Of a stretch of DNA of 64,000 nt, positions 15,246 through 24,874 are shown in pieces. Location: the NCBI RefSeq assembly GCF_964030845.1, contig NZ_OZ034983.1, positions 2,108,001 to 2,172,000 of the forward strand, read 5' to 3'. Each line of letters begins with the position of its first letter. The first letter of the stretch is position 1. The DNA comes from Candidatus Fukatsuia endosymbiont of Tuberolachnus salignus (GTDB lineage: Bacteria > Pseudomonadota > Gammaproteobacteria > Enterobacterales > Enterobacteriaceae). The notes under the pieces were generated by a model. It was not told the origin of the DNA, made no database searches, and was given only the letters and a program-made list of their open reading frames with translations. Made by a program: the position numbers and the translations under genes.

Positions 15246-15914
15246 TTACATCCAACCACGTTCAGCAAAGGAGACACATTCACCATGACCGATAACAAAA
15301 TGATCTAGCACCCTAATATCTAACAGCGAACAAGCTTTAATCACTTGTGCAGTCATCAAACGATCGGCTTTACTCGGTTCCGCCCTTCCTGATGGGTGGT
15401 TATGAGCCAAAATCAATGCTGCAGCATTAAATTTTAATGCTTCCCGCACAATTTCTCGTGGATGAACTTCAACACTGCTGATGGTACCAGCAAACAATTC
15501 CTCATGGCGAATAACACGATGCTGGTTATCCAGAAACATCACTAAAAAAATTTCACGATCGCGATGAGAAAGAATACTTTGTAGAAACTCACGGGTGACT
15601 TTAGTGTTACACAACGCACTTTCTTTCGCCAAATAGGAAGCGGAGCAGCGGCGCGCCAGCTCCGATATTGCCTGAATTTGCGTATATTTAGATTTTCCCA
15701 TCCCTTTTTGAGCACAGAGCGTCTGATAGTCGGCAGACATCAAACTGTACAATGAACCAAACTCTGTAACCAGATTTTCAGCCATCGCCACCACGTGCAG
15801 TCCTGACATTCCAGTACGCAAAAAAATAGCCAACAGTTCCGTATCAGTCAGTGCCACCGCCCCAAATTTTAGTAATTTTTCCCGAGGTGGCATAACACCA
15901 GACCATCTGTCCAT
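15246..15914 (-). CDS. radC: RadC-like JAMM-domain protein
   Basis: A 222-residue protein with an N-terminal UPF0758/helix-hairpin-helix part (PPREKLLKFGAVALTDTELL, then GSLYSLMSADYQTLCAQKG) and a C-terminal JAMM metalloprotease-like domain with the zinc-binding HNHPSGRAEPSKAD motif. The start at 15914 (MDRWSGVMPP) has AGGAG at the right distance and fits the family length. It lies in the normal enterobacterial order rpmG-rpmB-radC / coaBC-dut, divergent from coaBC. The cellular role of the family is unsettled. Confidence 0.92.
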   Translation of the reverse strand: MDRWSGVMPPREKLLKFGAVALTDTELLAIFLRTGMSGLHVVAMAENLVTEFGSLYSLMSADYQTLCAQKGMGKSKYTQIQAISELARRCSASYLAKESALCNTKVTREFLQSILSHRDREIFLVMFLDNQHRVIRHEELFAGTISSVEVHPREIVREALKFNAAALILAHNHPSGRAEPSKADRLMTAQVIKACSLLDIRVLDHFVIGHGECVSFAERGWM

Positions 15915-16135
15915 CCATGACTCCTGTTTTTTTACGCACCGCAACTTTTCAATATTATTCGGTACTCTTCAAGACCTTTTAGCACCACATTGATTCAATA
16001 TTATCGGTTGATAAGTATGACATTGAACATTTTCCAGGACGATCTTCCTAACAGGAACATGCGAAGTACCTCGCAAATTTGTTCAACGATTATGCTAACA
16101 TATTGTTTCTTTCTTCTCTGATAAGGATAATTGTG

Positions 16136-17371
16136 ATGATGGAGTTCGTCGACAATCGTACCGAACTCACTGGCAAACGTATTGTGCTCGGTATTAGTGG
16201 AGGGATTGCTGCTTACAAATGCCCAGAGCTAGTGCGCCGTTTACGTGATAAGGGTGCAGTAGTACGTGTTGTAATGACCGAAGCGGCTAAGGCTTTTATT
16301 ACTCCACTCACATTACAGGCGGTTTCGGGTTATGCCGTCGCTGACAATTTGCTCGATCAGGCCGTAGAAACGGCAATGGGGCATATTGAGTTAGCTAAAT
16401 GGGCTGATCTTATCGTTATAGCGCCGGCTAGCGCGGATTTACTGGCACGTGTTGCTGCCGGTATGGCGAATGATCTGTTGACAACCCTTTGTTTGGCCAG
16501 TTCTGCTCCCGTTGCCGCTATCCCCGCGATGAACCAACAGATGTACCATGCCAGCGCTACTCAGGCTAATCTACAAGTGCTAGCAAGTCGCGCGATTCTA
16601 CTGTGGGGGCCAGGTAGTGGCAGTCAAGCTTGCGGTGATATTGGCCCTGGTCGGATGCTTGAACCTTGTGAAATAGTTGCTCTAGTACAGAGTCATTTTT
16701 TTAGCAAGCAAGACTTAAAGAAGCTACGCATCATGATTACTACTGGACCAACACGTGAAGCACTGGACCCGGTACGTTTTATCAGTAATCAAAGTTCAGG
16801 CAAAATGGGTTTTTCTATCGCTCAAGCAGCGGCAAAACGTGGAGCACAAGTGACCTTGATTTCTGGGGTGGTGCATTTAGCAACGCCGCCAAGCGTAAAA
16901 CGTATTGATGTGATCAATGCATTGGAGATGCAGCAAATTGTGCAGCGAAACGCGGCAACACAACATATTTTTATTTCTTGTGCCGCCGTCGCTGATTATC
17001 GTGTTGAACAGGTATCAGATAAAAAAATCAAAAAACAGGGCGAAGAAATCATGCTAAAAATGGTCAGAAATCCAGATATCGTTGCTGGTGTAGCATCAAT
17101 GATGGATGACCGTCCATTTGTCGTTGGATTTGCCGCCGAAACCGATAATGTGGAAGAATACGCTCGACAAAAATTGGTACGAAAAAATCTGGATCTTATT
17201 TGTGCTAACGATGTATCCCTTGAAAAAAATGGGTTTAATAGTGATACCAATGCATTGCACCTTTTTTGGTCGACAGGAGAAAAACGTTTATCGCACAGCG
17301 ATAAATCTCTCCTCGGTCAACGTTTATTAGATGAGATTATTAGCCGTTATGAAGAAAAAAATCGACGTTAA
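16136..17371 (+). CDS. coaBC: Bifunctional phosphopantothenoylcysteine decarboxylase/synthetase
   Basis: A 411-residue coenzyme A biosynthesis enzyme. The N-terminal flavoprotein (CoaC) half has GISGGIAAYKCPELVRRLRD, the active-site histidine in MGHIELAKWADL and the cysteine loop GSQACGDIGPGRM. The C-terminal CoaB half has TTGPTREALDPVRFISNQSS, GKMGFSIA and SCAAVADYRV. It joins cysteine to 4'-phosphopantothenate and decarboxylates the product. ATG 16136 has AAGGAT upstream; a short in-frame extension to 16079 is unlikely. dut starts inside its 3' end. Confidence 0.96.
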   Translation: MMEFVDNRTELTGKRIVLGISGGIAAYKCPELVRRLRDKGAVVRVVMTEAAKAFITPLTLQAVSGYAVADNLLDQAVETAMGHIELAKWADLIVIAPASADLLARVAAGMANDLLTTLCLASSAPVAAIPAMNQQMYHASATQANLQVLASRAILLWGPGSGSQACGDIGPGRMLEPCEIVALVQSHFFSKQDLKKLRIMITTGPTREALDPVRFISNQSSGKMGFSIAQAAAKRGAQVTLISGVVHLATPPSVKRIDVINALEMQQIVQRNAATQHIFISCAAVADYRVEQVSDKKIKKQGEEIMLKMVRNPDIVAGVASMMDDRPFVVGFAAETDNVEEYARQKLVRKNLDLICANDVSLEKNGFNSDTNALHLFWSTGEKRLSHSDKSLLGQRLLDEIISRYEEKNRR

Positions 17372-17807
17372 GATAATGGATCCTAGAATGGGTAAAGAAT
17401 TTCCCTTACCGACATACGCAACTGCCGGCTCGGCGGGGCTGGATTTGCGGGCCTGTTTAGATGAAGCGTTAGATTTAGCACCAGGAGAAACCACGTTATT
17501 GCCAACCGGATTAGCTATTCATATCGCCGACAGCAGCTTGACTGCCATGATTTTGCCGCGCTCTGGATTAGGCCATAAGAACGGCATTGTTTTAGGTAAT
17601 CTGGTCGGATTAATTGACTCAGATTATCAAGGGCAATTGATGGTATCTATATGGAACCGCGGTAAAAAATTTTTCACTATCGAGCCTGGTGAGCGTGTTG
17701 CTCAAATGGTGTTGGTGCCTGTGGTACAGGCTGGATTTAATATTGTTGAAGAATTTACCAATAGTGAGCGTGGCACTGGTGGTTTTGGTCATTCAGGGCG
17801 TCAATAA
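17349..17807 (+). CDS. dut: Deoxyuridine triphosphatase (dUTPase)
   Basis: A 152-residue trimeric dUTPase with all five family motifs: AGLDLRAC, PRSGLGHKNG, VGLIDSDYQGQL, GERVAQM and the C-terminal P-loop-like GTGGFGHSGRQ. It hydrolyses dUTP to dUMP, keeping uracil out of DNA. ATG 17349 gives the E. coli length and overlaps the coaBC end by 23 bases, the usual enterobacterial arrangement. The usual next genes (slmA, pyrE) are absent; a repeat follows at once. Confidence 0.97.
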   Translation: MKKKIDVKIMDPRMGKEFPLPTYATAGSAGLDLRACLDEALDLAPGETTLLPTGLAIHIADSSLTAMILPRSGLGHKNGIVLGNLVGLIDSDYQGQLMVSIWNRGKKFFTIEPGERVAQMVLVPVVQAGFNIVEEFTNSERGTGGFGHSGRQ

Positions 17808-17812
17808 ACATT

Positions 17813-17957
17813 AGACTTCTTGTAAAACCGTAATTCGTTATGCGAAGTCGATGCACCCGAAGCACAGTAACCGCAGTGTACACACGCAAACATGAGGATT
17901 GTGAGCACCATGTAACACCGAGTTCATACCACGCAGTAGGTATGCAAAAGGTCTATT
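17813..17957 (+). repeat. ~145-bp intergenic repeat with imperfect terminal inverted repeats
   Basis: Starts GACTTCTTGTAAAACCG and ends ATGCAAAAGGTCT. Its ends are inverted relatives of each other, and near-full copies lie at 56815-56950 and (diverged) 14185-14310. Half copies occur at 53477-53541 and 62394-62455. There is no coding capacity, so it is MITE-like. The next 180 bases to zitB (17958-18135) contain an imperfect GC-rich stem (GCCCGCC...GGTGGGC) and no gene. Confidence 0.7.
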
Positions 17958-18135
17958 TAGTAAAACTGTAGCAAGCACCGTGACATTAATTTGAGTGATT
18001 TTGATTGAACCTGTTCGAAATCGTCGTAAGCACCGCCCACAAGCCCGCCAAAGATGGTGGGCTGAGGTGTGCTTGAACAAGGTTTCATCCTATCATGTAA
18101 CATTAGTGATAAGTAATGGCTCGACGTAATGTCAA

Positions 18136-19065
18136 TTAATGATGATGTACCTTACAGGTAGTGCTAACTAACTGGCCGATATCACAATCTGCTTTCTTGC
18201 AATGTTGATATTCTGTCTGGATAGTGGCGTGGGCAATATTATAGTGTGTTAACAGATACTGTTGAATTCGCTGCAATAAATCATCGTGATCATTGGGTGG
18301 AGCAACCTGCACGTGTAGCGTCATTAAACGCTGTTCACCCGCTTGCCACAAATGAACATGATGAACGTCACGAACTTCATCGATGTTAGTGCACAATGCC
18401 TGACGTAATTTATCGATATCTACGTCGTGCGGGGCACCTTCGAGCAATTCGTGAAAGCTTTCTTTCAGTAAACGCCAGGCACTACGTAATACTAGTACTG
18501 AAACTAAGATAGACAAGATAGGATCTATCGGTGTCCAACCCGTCATTAGGATCACAATCGCAGCGACAATCGCACCTACTGAACCCAATAAATCGCCAAG
18601 TATGTGCAAAGTTGCAGCGCGTACGTTGATATTTTTTTCTTCCGTGCCACGATGCAATATCCAGAAAGAGAAGAGATTAGCAAAAAATCCAGCGATAGCA
18701 ACTATTAGCATAGGAACGCCCAGTACGTCATGTGGTTCCACAAAACGGTGCATCGCTTCCCAGACAATCAATAAAACGATCAAAAATAAAGCGCCGGCGT
18801 TAACGAACGCCGCTACGGTGGTCAAACGCAGATAACCAAAAGTATGGCGCATATTGGGTTTACGCTGTGCAAAGTGAACGGCAACCAGTGCGAGCAGTAA
18901 CGCCATCGCATCAGTTACCATATGACCCGCATCCGCTAATAGTGCTAGCGAGCTAGAGAGTAAACCGCCAATGACTTCTGCAACCATAAATAAGGTGGTG
19001 ATTATAAAGGCTATCAGTAAACGTCTACTATTACTGTCTTGTAGAAAAAATGAGGAATTAGCCAT
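18136..19065 (-). CDS. zitB: Zinc efflux transporter, cation diffusion facilitator
   Basis: A 309-residue inner-membrane antiporter with six predicted TM segments (residues ~15-190). The metal-site motifs are LLADAGHMVTDA in TM2 and HILGDLLGSVGA in TM5 (HxxxD in both). The cytoplasmic C-terminal domain has VRDVHHVHLWQ and a tail rich in Cys and His (CKKADCDIG, CKVHHH). This matches E. coli ZitB, which exports zinc. It looks intact. Confidence 0.93.
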   Translation of the reverse strand: MANSSFFLQDSNSRRLLIAFIITTLFMVAEVIGGLLSSSLALLADAGHMVTDAMALLLALVAVHFAQRKPNMRHTFGYLRLTTVAAFVNAGALFLIVLLIVWEAMHRFVEPHDVLGVPMLIVAIAGFFANLFSFWILHRGTEEKNINVRAATLHILGDLLGSVGAIVAAIVILMTGWTPIDPILSILVSVLVLRSAWRLLKESFHELLEGAPHDVDIDKLRQALCTNIDEVRDVHHVHLWQAGEQRLMTLHVQVAPPNDHDDLLQRIQQYLLTHYNIAHATIQTEYQHCKKADCDIGQLVSTTCKVHHH

Positions 19066-19638
19066 CGTTTATCCTAAAGTTATGTGCCAAATTTCATTAT
19101 GGCGGATTTTTTATGATCTGGGATTGTACATCACTTCGCATTATCCACCCGCGGGTGGATGCTTTTTTTATCATTTAGTGGAATGGCTACAGGCTATCAA
19201 TTACTTTGCCTACGCCAGTGTTTTGCCTTCGTCGCTGATGGCACCTCTAAGATTGGCCCGTGTTTGTCTCTACCAGTGTAAAAAATAAGGCTATCAGCGC
19301 ACATTAAAGTGGTACTTCACAAGGTTTTAGATGCCCCTATTAGAAAAAAAATTGCCGAGGGAGCCTTTTAGATTAGAGTACCGCCTGGTTATTCACTGTA
19401 CAATATGGAGGAATGATGCTTAACGTCTACTGGTACAAACTCATATCCATGGTACAAATAAAATTGCGCATAAGGAAGTATAGCCTTTCAAGTCATTTGT
19501 TCTGAACGCAACAACCATCACCGTGATGGAAGGAATCTGTACTGATAAATTAGAAACGGTGACGACTGAGGAGATTCGAGCTACCATTAATGCGAACAGT
19601 TAAAAAAACTGGACGGTTCGATGCGATAAACCGATTTG
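19066..19638. other. Gene-poor stretch with a strong hairpin
   Basis: No convincing gene. A perfect 18-bp palindrome at 19143-19160 (ATCCACCCGCGGGTGGAT) followed by T7 looks like a rightward terminator left behind by a lost gene. The rest is AT-rich, with only short unmatched frames. Confidence 0.6.
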
Positions 19639-19990
19639 GAACGACAAATAACACCTCAACTCCTGTGGGGCAATATACGTGATTCGATCTTTCTTTATGA
19701 TGATGGCTGTCTCGTGTTCGACAAGATTACTATATCGTTGATAAAAATTTCCTGCATCACATTGAGTTGGTTAGGTGGTAATATAAGGGAATTATTAAGG
19801 GAATTGGGGTGGTAATTTGTGTCTATGTTGATGCAAACACACAAGGCCACTGGATTATTGATTACCGTATTTACGATCCATAGGTTGATGGTAAGAAGAA
19901 AATCTAAACAATTAACCGGTCTTGAACACTGTCAACACCGTAAAGCATGTATTCAAATCATATCACTTGTGCTTTTTTATTTTGAATACA
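19639..19990 (+). pseudogene. IS701/IS4-like transposase remnant
   Basis: Pieces in shifting frames read ITPQLLWGNIRDSIFLYDDG, then FLHHIELVR, then GIIKGIGVVICVYVDANTQG, then HWIIDYRIYDP. These match the catalytic core of a DDE transposase with the FDDT...DKNFSH...IELV...YSGN pattern. Frameshifts and internal stops disrupt it. Its N-terminal relative is at 29874-30035. Confidence 0.6.
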
Positions 19991-21095
19991 CCTCGCTGAT
20001 ATAAATAGAAAAAATAAACGAACTCTCCATCAAGTTAAATTTGGAGTGCTTGGTGATTCTTTCTATCAGCAATTGAAAAATCCCTCACAGGGAACGACGC
20101 TTTTGTAAGTCCTGATATTAAGAGAAAAAAACATGCAAACTAAACCTACTAATGTGCAACCATCTCAGGATGCTCTTGCCTTAACAACCGAATGGCATAT
20201 GGTACCTTACAGCGAATATAATGCTGGTACATCTTGCTCAGCGCCTGCTGAAGGCGTTATTCAGGAAGATTTGTTGCTCAGGGACAGAAAAAGCTATATC
20301 GAAAAAGTAAATAGACTGAAAGAGAATTACCCACAAATAATCCCATCAGCCGCAAAATATCTCAAAGATGCTATTAAAGAAAAATATGGTTTAGATATTA
20401 ATCCCAATAAAACTTTTTTTAACAGATTTAATTATGCATCCAGTTCATCTGAAACTTTTATTGGCTGGGAGCATAATGGTATTCCCGTGGAATCAAAAAC
20501 ATTAACGGAACGTTTGTTAGGCAATTTTGGTGCCGAAGATCGCCTTAATTCCGACGAACTCAGTAGCAACAATTTGGCAAACACAATGAGGTTCGCCTGT
20601 TGCCCGTTGATTTTATGAAAATAGTAATCGAAAGTAACTTTAGCAAGAAATATATAGATAAACTCCGTGAATTCTGGAGAGCGAATGAAGATACTTTTCG
20701 CATCGTGAATAAAAGATTATTTATCGCCTCAGCCAGACATCAGCACGAGACTGGGAATTTATCTGCGCAAGGGCTGGCGCTGGTACTGAAGACAACTGCA
20801 GGAGACACCCTGAACGATCGGAAAATTTCCATGGTAGAATTGGAAAAAAATTTTCTGACCGCAAAAAAATAGCCTATCTACCTTTGATATTTATGGCTAT
20901 CCGGCAAACGATATGCTGTTGGTTCACGGTGCCAACGGAAAAATTATTTTATACAAACCAGGTGGTGATAAAACATTTCATGAGTTTGATGATAAACAAC
21001 AGCTTAATAACTGGGTTCTGGAACAGGCTGGAGACAGTCATAAGCGCGCGGAACTTGCCAGTCACTTTTCATTAGACCTCTTCGGAAACTCTGAT

Positions 21096-21473
21096 TTATC
21101 TAATTTCCATGTTATAAATTGCTGCAATCAGATTAAATCGTAATCCAAAACGTTTTCGCCTGTTTCGATAACGATCTGATACGATTTTAAATCGTTTAAT
21201 CATACCAATGACATTTTCGTTTAATACACGCTGGCTTGATAACTCACGATTGTTGCGTTTATCTTCTTTTGTTAAGGGATTTTTCTTTGTCTTTTTCTTA
21301 GGCAACGCCGAGTTTGAATGGATCTTGCCAAGCCCTTGGTAACCTGTATCTGTCACTGTTTTGATTTCAGGATGTATTCGCACGCCAGACTCTTTGAACA
21401 ACCTAAAATCATGACGCCTCCCATGAGTAAAGCTTGTACAGATGACTGCTTTGCTTTTTTTATCGACGATCAC
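21096..21473 (-). CDS. IS5-like transposase, OrfB part (copy 1)
   Basis: A 125-residue catalytic half of a DDE_Tnp_4-like transposase: VIDKKS-type start (MIVDKKSKAVICTSFTHGRR), HDFRLFKESG, TDTGYQGLG, and NRELSSQRVLNENVIGMIKR holding the likely catalytic Glu region. It is probably made only as a fusion with the upstream frame through -1 frameshifting at 21524-21530; the in-frame sequence before its ATG continues PTLKTQVI. It is nearly identical to copy 2. Confidence 0.85.
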   Translation of the reverse strand: MIVDKKSKAVICTSFTHGRRHDFRLFKESGVRIHPEIKTVTDTGYQGLGKIHSNSALPKKKTKKNPLTKEDKRNNRELSSQRVLNENVIGMIKRFKIVSDRYRNRRKRFGLRFNLIAAIYNMEIR

Positions 21474-21481
21474 TTGGGTTT

Positions 21482-21919
21482 TTAAGGTGGGTCGTTTCTT
21501 TTTTCCTGAGTAAAACTGCTTTTGTTTTTTTGGGGACGTTCAATCGGCGTTTCTGTGGCATCAATAAGAACGAGCTCATACTCCCTATCACTTTTTAATA
21601 AAGCTTTGCGTCCAGGGAGTGCAAAATCAGGATGCTTTATTAGCGTATTTTCTATCCATTTAATCGTTTCATAGCAGGTGCTCTCACTCACCCCATCGCT
21701 TCGGCTAACATGAAAATAAGTGCGATATTCCCGTAGATACTCAAGGGCCATTAATAAGCGATCTTCTAAACCCAGCTTGGGTTTCCGACCTCCTTTCCCT
21801 TGCTTACATTTATCTGCTTCATTCAATATCTTTATCATCTTTTCAAATGTACTGCGTTTAACTCCGGTTAAGCGCCGAAATTTTTCCTCTTCCAATACCT
21901 TTATTTGTTCATATTTCAT
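21482..21919 (-). CDS. IS5-like transposase, OrfA part (copy 1)
   Basis: A 145-residue first half: KFRRLTGVKRSTFEKMIKIL, GGRKPKLGLEDRLLMALEYL, RTYFHVSRSDGVSESTCYE (helix-turn-helix) and VLIDATETPIERPQ holding the first catalytic Asp. It ends just after an A_AAA_AAC slippery heptamer (21530-21524), so ribosomes can shift -1 into OrfB. Confidence 0.87.
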   Translation of the reverse strand: MKYEQIKVLEEEKFRRLTGVKRSTFEKMIKILNEADKCKQGKGGRKPKLGLEDRLLMALEYLREYRTYFHVSRSDGVSESTCYETIKWIENTLIKHPDFALPGRKALLKSDREYELVLIDATETPIERPQKNKSSFTQEKRNDPP

Positions 21920-21967
21920 GGGGGCTCCTTGTTCAGGAGATTTTTAACAACATTCCTACATGAATGC

Positions 21968-22071
21968 TATAGCAGGCGCCGTATCAGTTGATTATGAAAA
22001 TTAGAAATAACATATTGATATTAATTAATATTTATTAACAAAAGTGATCACGTTACATGGCGCCTGCTATA
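21968..22071 (-). repeat. 104-bp MITE, copy 2, inside IS5-like copy 1
   Basis: TATAGCAGGCGCC ends, same length and core as the copy at 11754. It lies 17 bases inside the terminal repeat of the IS5-like element and probably arose by insertion at a TA. The other IS5-like copy carries it at the same place. Confidence 0.9.
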
Positions 22072-22473
22072 GTTTCCGAAGAGGTCTATTATATAACCGA
22101 CAGGACGGTCATTCTTATTCTGGAGTTGACACTGCTCTCAGGGAACTTGGCCAGAATCACTGGGACAGTAAATACATTAATTATGATCCAAAACCCATCA
22201 GAGAAGACGCTTTTACCTGGTTGACACAACAGGCTAAAGAGCGCACGGAAGCTGATGCCAATACACTGACTACCACCAATGGTGAGGTTTTCAAAGAACA
22301 ACTATTAATGAACCTGAGAGCGGCGGCAGATATAGCAGCCGTGAGCATGCTCATTTTTCCAGGACTGGGGAGCCTGACGTTGTTGGGCATTGGCGCAACT
22401 CAGACTGGACTGGGTACAGATAAAGCCATTAACGGTGATACGCAGTTACAACGCAGCCAGGGTGTGGGTGATA

Positions 22474-23358
22474 TAGCGTAGGCTTTATAAATTGATGTAT
22501 AATTTCAAGATGACTTATCCATTAAAATTTCGCCAACATGTATTGGCTATTAAAGAGCAAGAAAAGCTTACATATGCCCAAACGGCCACACGTTTTTGTA
22601 TTGGGACCGCAAGTCTGATGCGCTGGGCTAAACGAATAGAACCTTGTCTGACACGTGATAAACCCGCCAGTAAAATAGCTCGAGCGGCGTTGATTCTTGA
22701 TGTGGAAACCTACCCTGACGCGTCTCAATACGAGCGAGCCCAACGTATGGGAGTGAGCGCTAGAGGTATCTGCCATGCGTTGAAACGGGCAGGGTTTAGC
22801 TATAAAAAAAACATTTTATCATCCAAAAGCCAACGCCCAATCCCGAGAAGATTTTCAGATCAAGATCCAGGCCTATGAAGCCAGCGAGACCCCTATTATT
22901 TACGTTGATGAAAGCGGTTTTGCTCATGACATGCCCCGCCTCTACGGCTATTGAGCTAAAGGTAAGCGGTGTTACGGTCAACATGATTGGCACGCTAAAG
23001 CATGTACCAATGTCATTGGCGCTCAGCTTAACGGAAAATTAACCACCGTTTGTGCCTTTGAATACAATATCAATAGCGATATTTTTCATGCGTGGGTAAC
23101 CCAAGACTGACTGCCAAAAATCCCTCAAGGGGCTGTTATCGTGATGGATAATGTGAGCTTTCACAAACGCCAGGATATCCAGTCTACTAGACAAAAATCT
23201 GGTTTTATTCTGGAATATCTCCCGACGTATTCTCCTGACCTCAACCCGATTGAGCACAAATGGGCTCAGGCTAAAGCCCTTCGTAGGAAACGACAATGCG
23301 ATATCGACACTCTCTTTTCTGACCCTTTGTTTTGAATCAATTTATACGGCTACAGCCA
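22474..23358 (+). mobile_element. IS630-type short element, copy 1 (885 bp)
   Basis: Ends TAGCGTAGGC... and ...GGCTACAGCCA are inverted-repeat relatives (inner part TATAAATTGAT). The TA target is duplicated (22472-22473, 23359-23360), and clean removal restores the toxin frame as GVGDMINGGVN. The transposase lies in two frames: MTYPLKFRQHVLAIKEQEKL to the A8 run at 22803-22810, then YVDESGFAHDMPRLYGY, TGA (22952-22954), further sequence, TGA near 23108, and VMDNVSFHKRQD, YSPDLNPIEHKWAQAK. All three DDE motifs are present but not in one frame. An identical 885-bp copy is at 27605-28489. Confidence 0.88.
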
Positions 23359-24276
23359 TATGATTAACGGCGGGGTCAATATGCTGTTTGGCACGATGGG
23401 GACAAGAGCCCCCATTGATGAATCTAAAGTATTAGACCCTCAAATTTTTGATGCATATGAAATCCAACCAGGCCTTTCAGCCGGATCTTCTCCACCTGAT
23501 ATACTTCAGAGGATGTTTCAGGAACATTTGCCAATCGTATGTCTAGCCGTATCAATCGTATGTTAAGTCGGACTGTGGTGCATGAACGAGGACTAAAAGC
23601 TATTTGGCAAAACGATGTTGTTAATGGCCGAGCAATTCATGATACTGTAGATGATATGGTGGAAACCCTTCGGAAAGCTAGGACTGCGCTTGATACTGAA
23701 AAAGGGAGAAAAATAGCAGCTGCGTATTTGGGATATGACACGCCCGGTGAGTTGACTGATATAGACATTAAAAATATTAAGAAAAATATAGAATCTCTTG
23801 AAGAGACCGGAAAATGGTTGCAAAGCAATGAAAAGAGTGTAAGGAGGGTGTCGATCCACGATCAAAAAAGAGGGAACGTCGTTGCGTATTATAGTCCAAA
23901 GAAAAATAAAATAGCGTTCAATGATGCGTTTTTCACAAAGGATAGAACGGAAAGGTTACAAATTCTGTTACACGAAAGTGTGCATGCAAGTATTAAAGTG
24001 GATGGTGCACCAGTACCAGATTACTATTATTTGAGAGGCACTGGTCGACCAGAAGCAGAGGGCATCCTTCCGCACCCCACTACGAGCAGAAGAAATGAGC
24101 AATTAGGTATATCCCGTGGATCATTAAGGTTAAATTATTTCATGGGACGGGATGGGCATCTTTTATACAGTAATTTCATTAAAGGAATGGAAGCCGAAAA
24201 TATAACACATGCTGCGATCATTTTTATGGAAAACCCAGAGGTTCGGCGCGGTTGATTAATAGACCTCTTCGGAAAC

Positions 24277-24380
24277 TATAGCAGGCGCCATGTAACGTGA
24301 TCACTTTTGTTAATAAATATTAATTAATATCAATATGTTATTTCTAATTTTCATAATCAACTGATACGGCGCCTGCTATA
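24277..24380 (+). repeat. 104-bp MITE, copy 3, inside IS5-like copy 2
   Basis: Same element as 21968-22071 at the equivalent position in the second IS5-like copy, which shows that the composite element transposed or was duplicated as a unit. Confidence 0.9.
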
Positions 24381-24428
24381 GCATTCATGTAGGAATGTTG
24401 TTAAAAATCTCCTGAACAAGGAGCCCCC

Positions 24429-24866
24429 ATGAAATATGAACAAATAAAGGTATTGGAAGAGGAAAAATTTCGGCGCTTAACCGGAGTTAAACGCAGTACA
24501 TTTGAAAAGGTGATAAAGATATTGAATGAAGCAGATAAATGTAAGCAAGGGAAAGGAGGTCGGAAACCCAAGCTGGGTTTAGAAGATCGCTTATTAATGG
24601 CCCTTGAGTATCTACGGGAATATCGCACTTATTTTCATGTTAGCCGAAGCGATGGGGTGAGTGAGAGCACCTGCTATGAAACGATTAAATGGATAGAAAA
24701 TACGCTAATAAAGCATCCTGATTTTGCACTCCCTGGACGCAAAGCTTTATTAAAAAGTGATAGGGAGTATGAGCTCGTTCTTATTGATGCCACAGAAACG
24801 CCGATTGAACGTCCCCAAAAAAACAAAAGCAGTTTTACTCAGGAAAAAAGAAACGACCCACCTTAA
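24429..24866 (+). CDS. IS5-like transposase, OrfA part (copy 2)
   Basis: Differs from copy 1 by a single residue (FEKVIK for FEKMIK). The slippery heptamer A_AAA_AAC lies at 24818-24824 in the correct phase for -1 frameshifting into the OrfB frame. GGAGCCCCC precedes the ATG. Confidence 0.87.
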   Translation: MKYEQIKVLEEEKFRRLTGVKRSTFEKVIKILNEADKCKQGKGGRKPKLGLEDRLLMALEYLREYRTYFHVSRSDGVSESTCYETIKWIENTLIKHPDFALPGRKALLKSDREYELVLIDATETPIERPQKNKSSFTQEKRNDPP

Positions 24867-24874
24867 AAACCCAA

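Larger units (their letters stand above)
21074..22087 (-). mobile_element. IS5-like insertion sequence, copy 1
   Basis: Perfect 17-bp terminal inverted repeats AGACCTCTTCGGAAACT at both ends; a 3-bp ATT is duplicated on both sides (21071-21073 and 22088-22090). Removing the element and one ATT rejoins the toxin sequence as ASHFSLYNRQDG. It carries two transposase frames and, near its left end, a 104-bp MITE at 21968-22071. A second copy in opposite orientation is at 24261-25274. Confidence 0.9.
20133..24255 (+). pseudogene. DUF6543 dermonecrotic-toxin-like gene, broken by two insertion sequences and frameshifts
   Basis: Reassembled, the gene encodes a large toxin-like protein. 20133-21073 gives SYIEKVNRLKENYPQIIPSA, a frameshift near 20590, NEVRLLPVDFM and KLREFWRANEDTFRIVNKR, a frameshift near 20870, then STFDIYGYPANDMLLVHGAN and LASHFSL. 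An IS5-like element then interrupts it. 22088-22473 continues YNRQDGHSYSGVDTALREL and LTLLGIGATQTGLGTDKAIN, interrupted by an IS630 element. It resumes at 23361 (INGGVNMLFGTMGTRAP), shifts frame near 23520 and ends at 24255. The order matches the DUF6543 N-terminal region of dermonecrotic-toxin-like proteins. The last ~240 residues contain LLHESVHASIK, an HExxH zinc-protease-type motif. Confidence 0.75.

Noticed and set aside
17958..18110. GC-rich stem near 18040-18090 as a small RNA or attenuator
   Set aside because: The stem is imperfect, has no T-run and no clear promoter. It may be another worn repeat.
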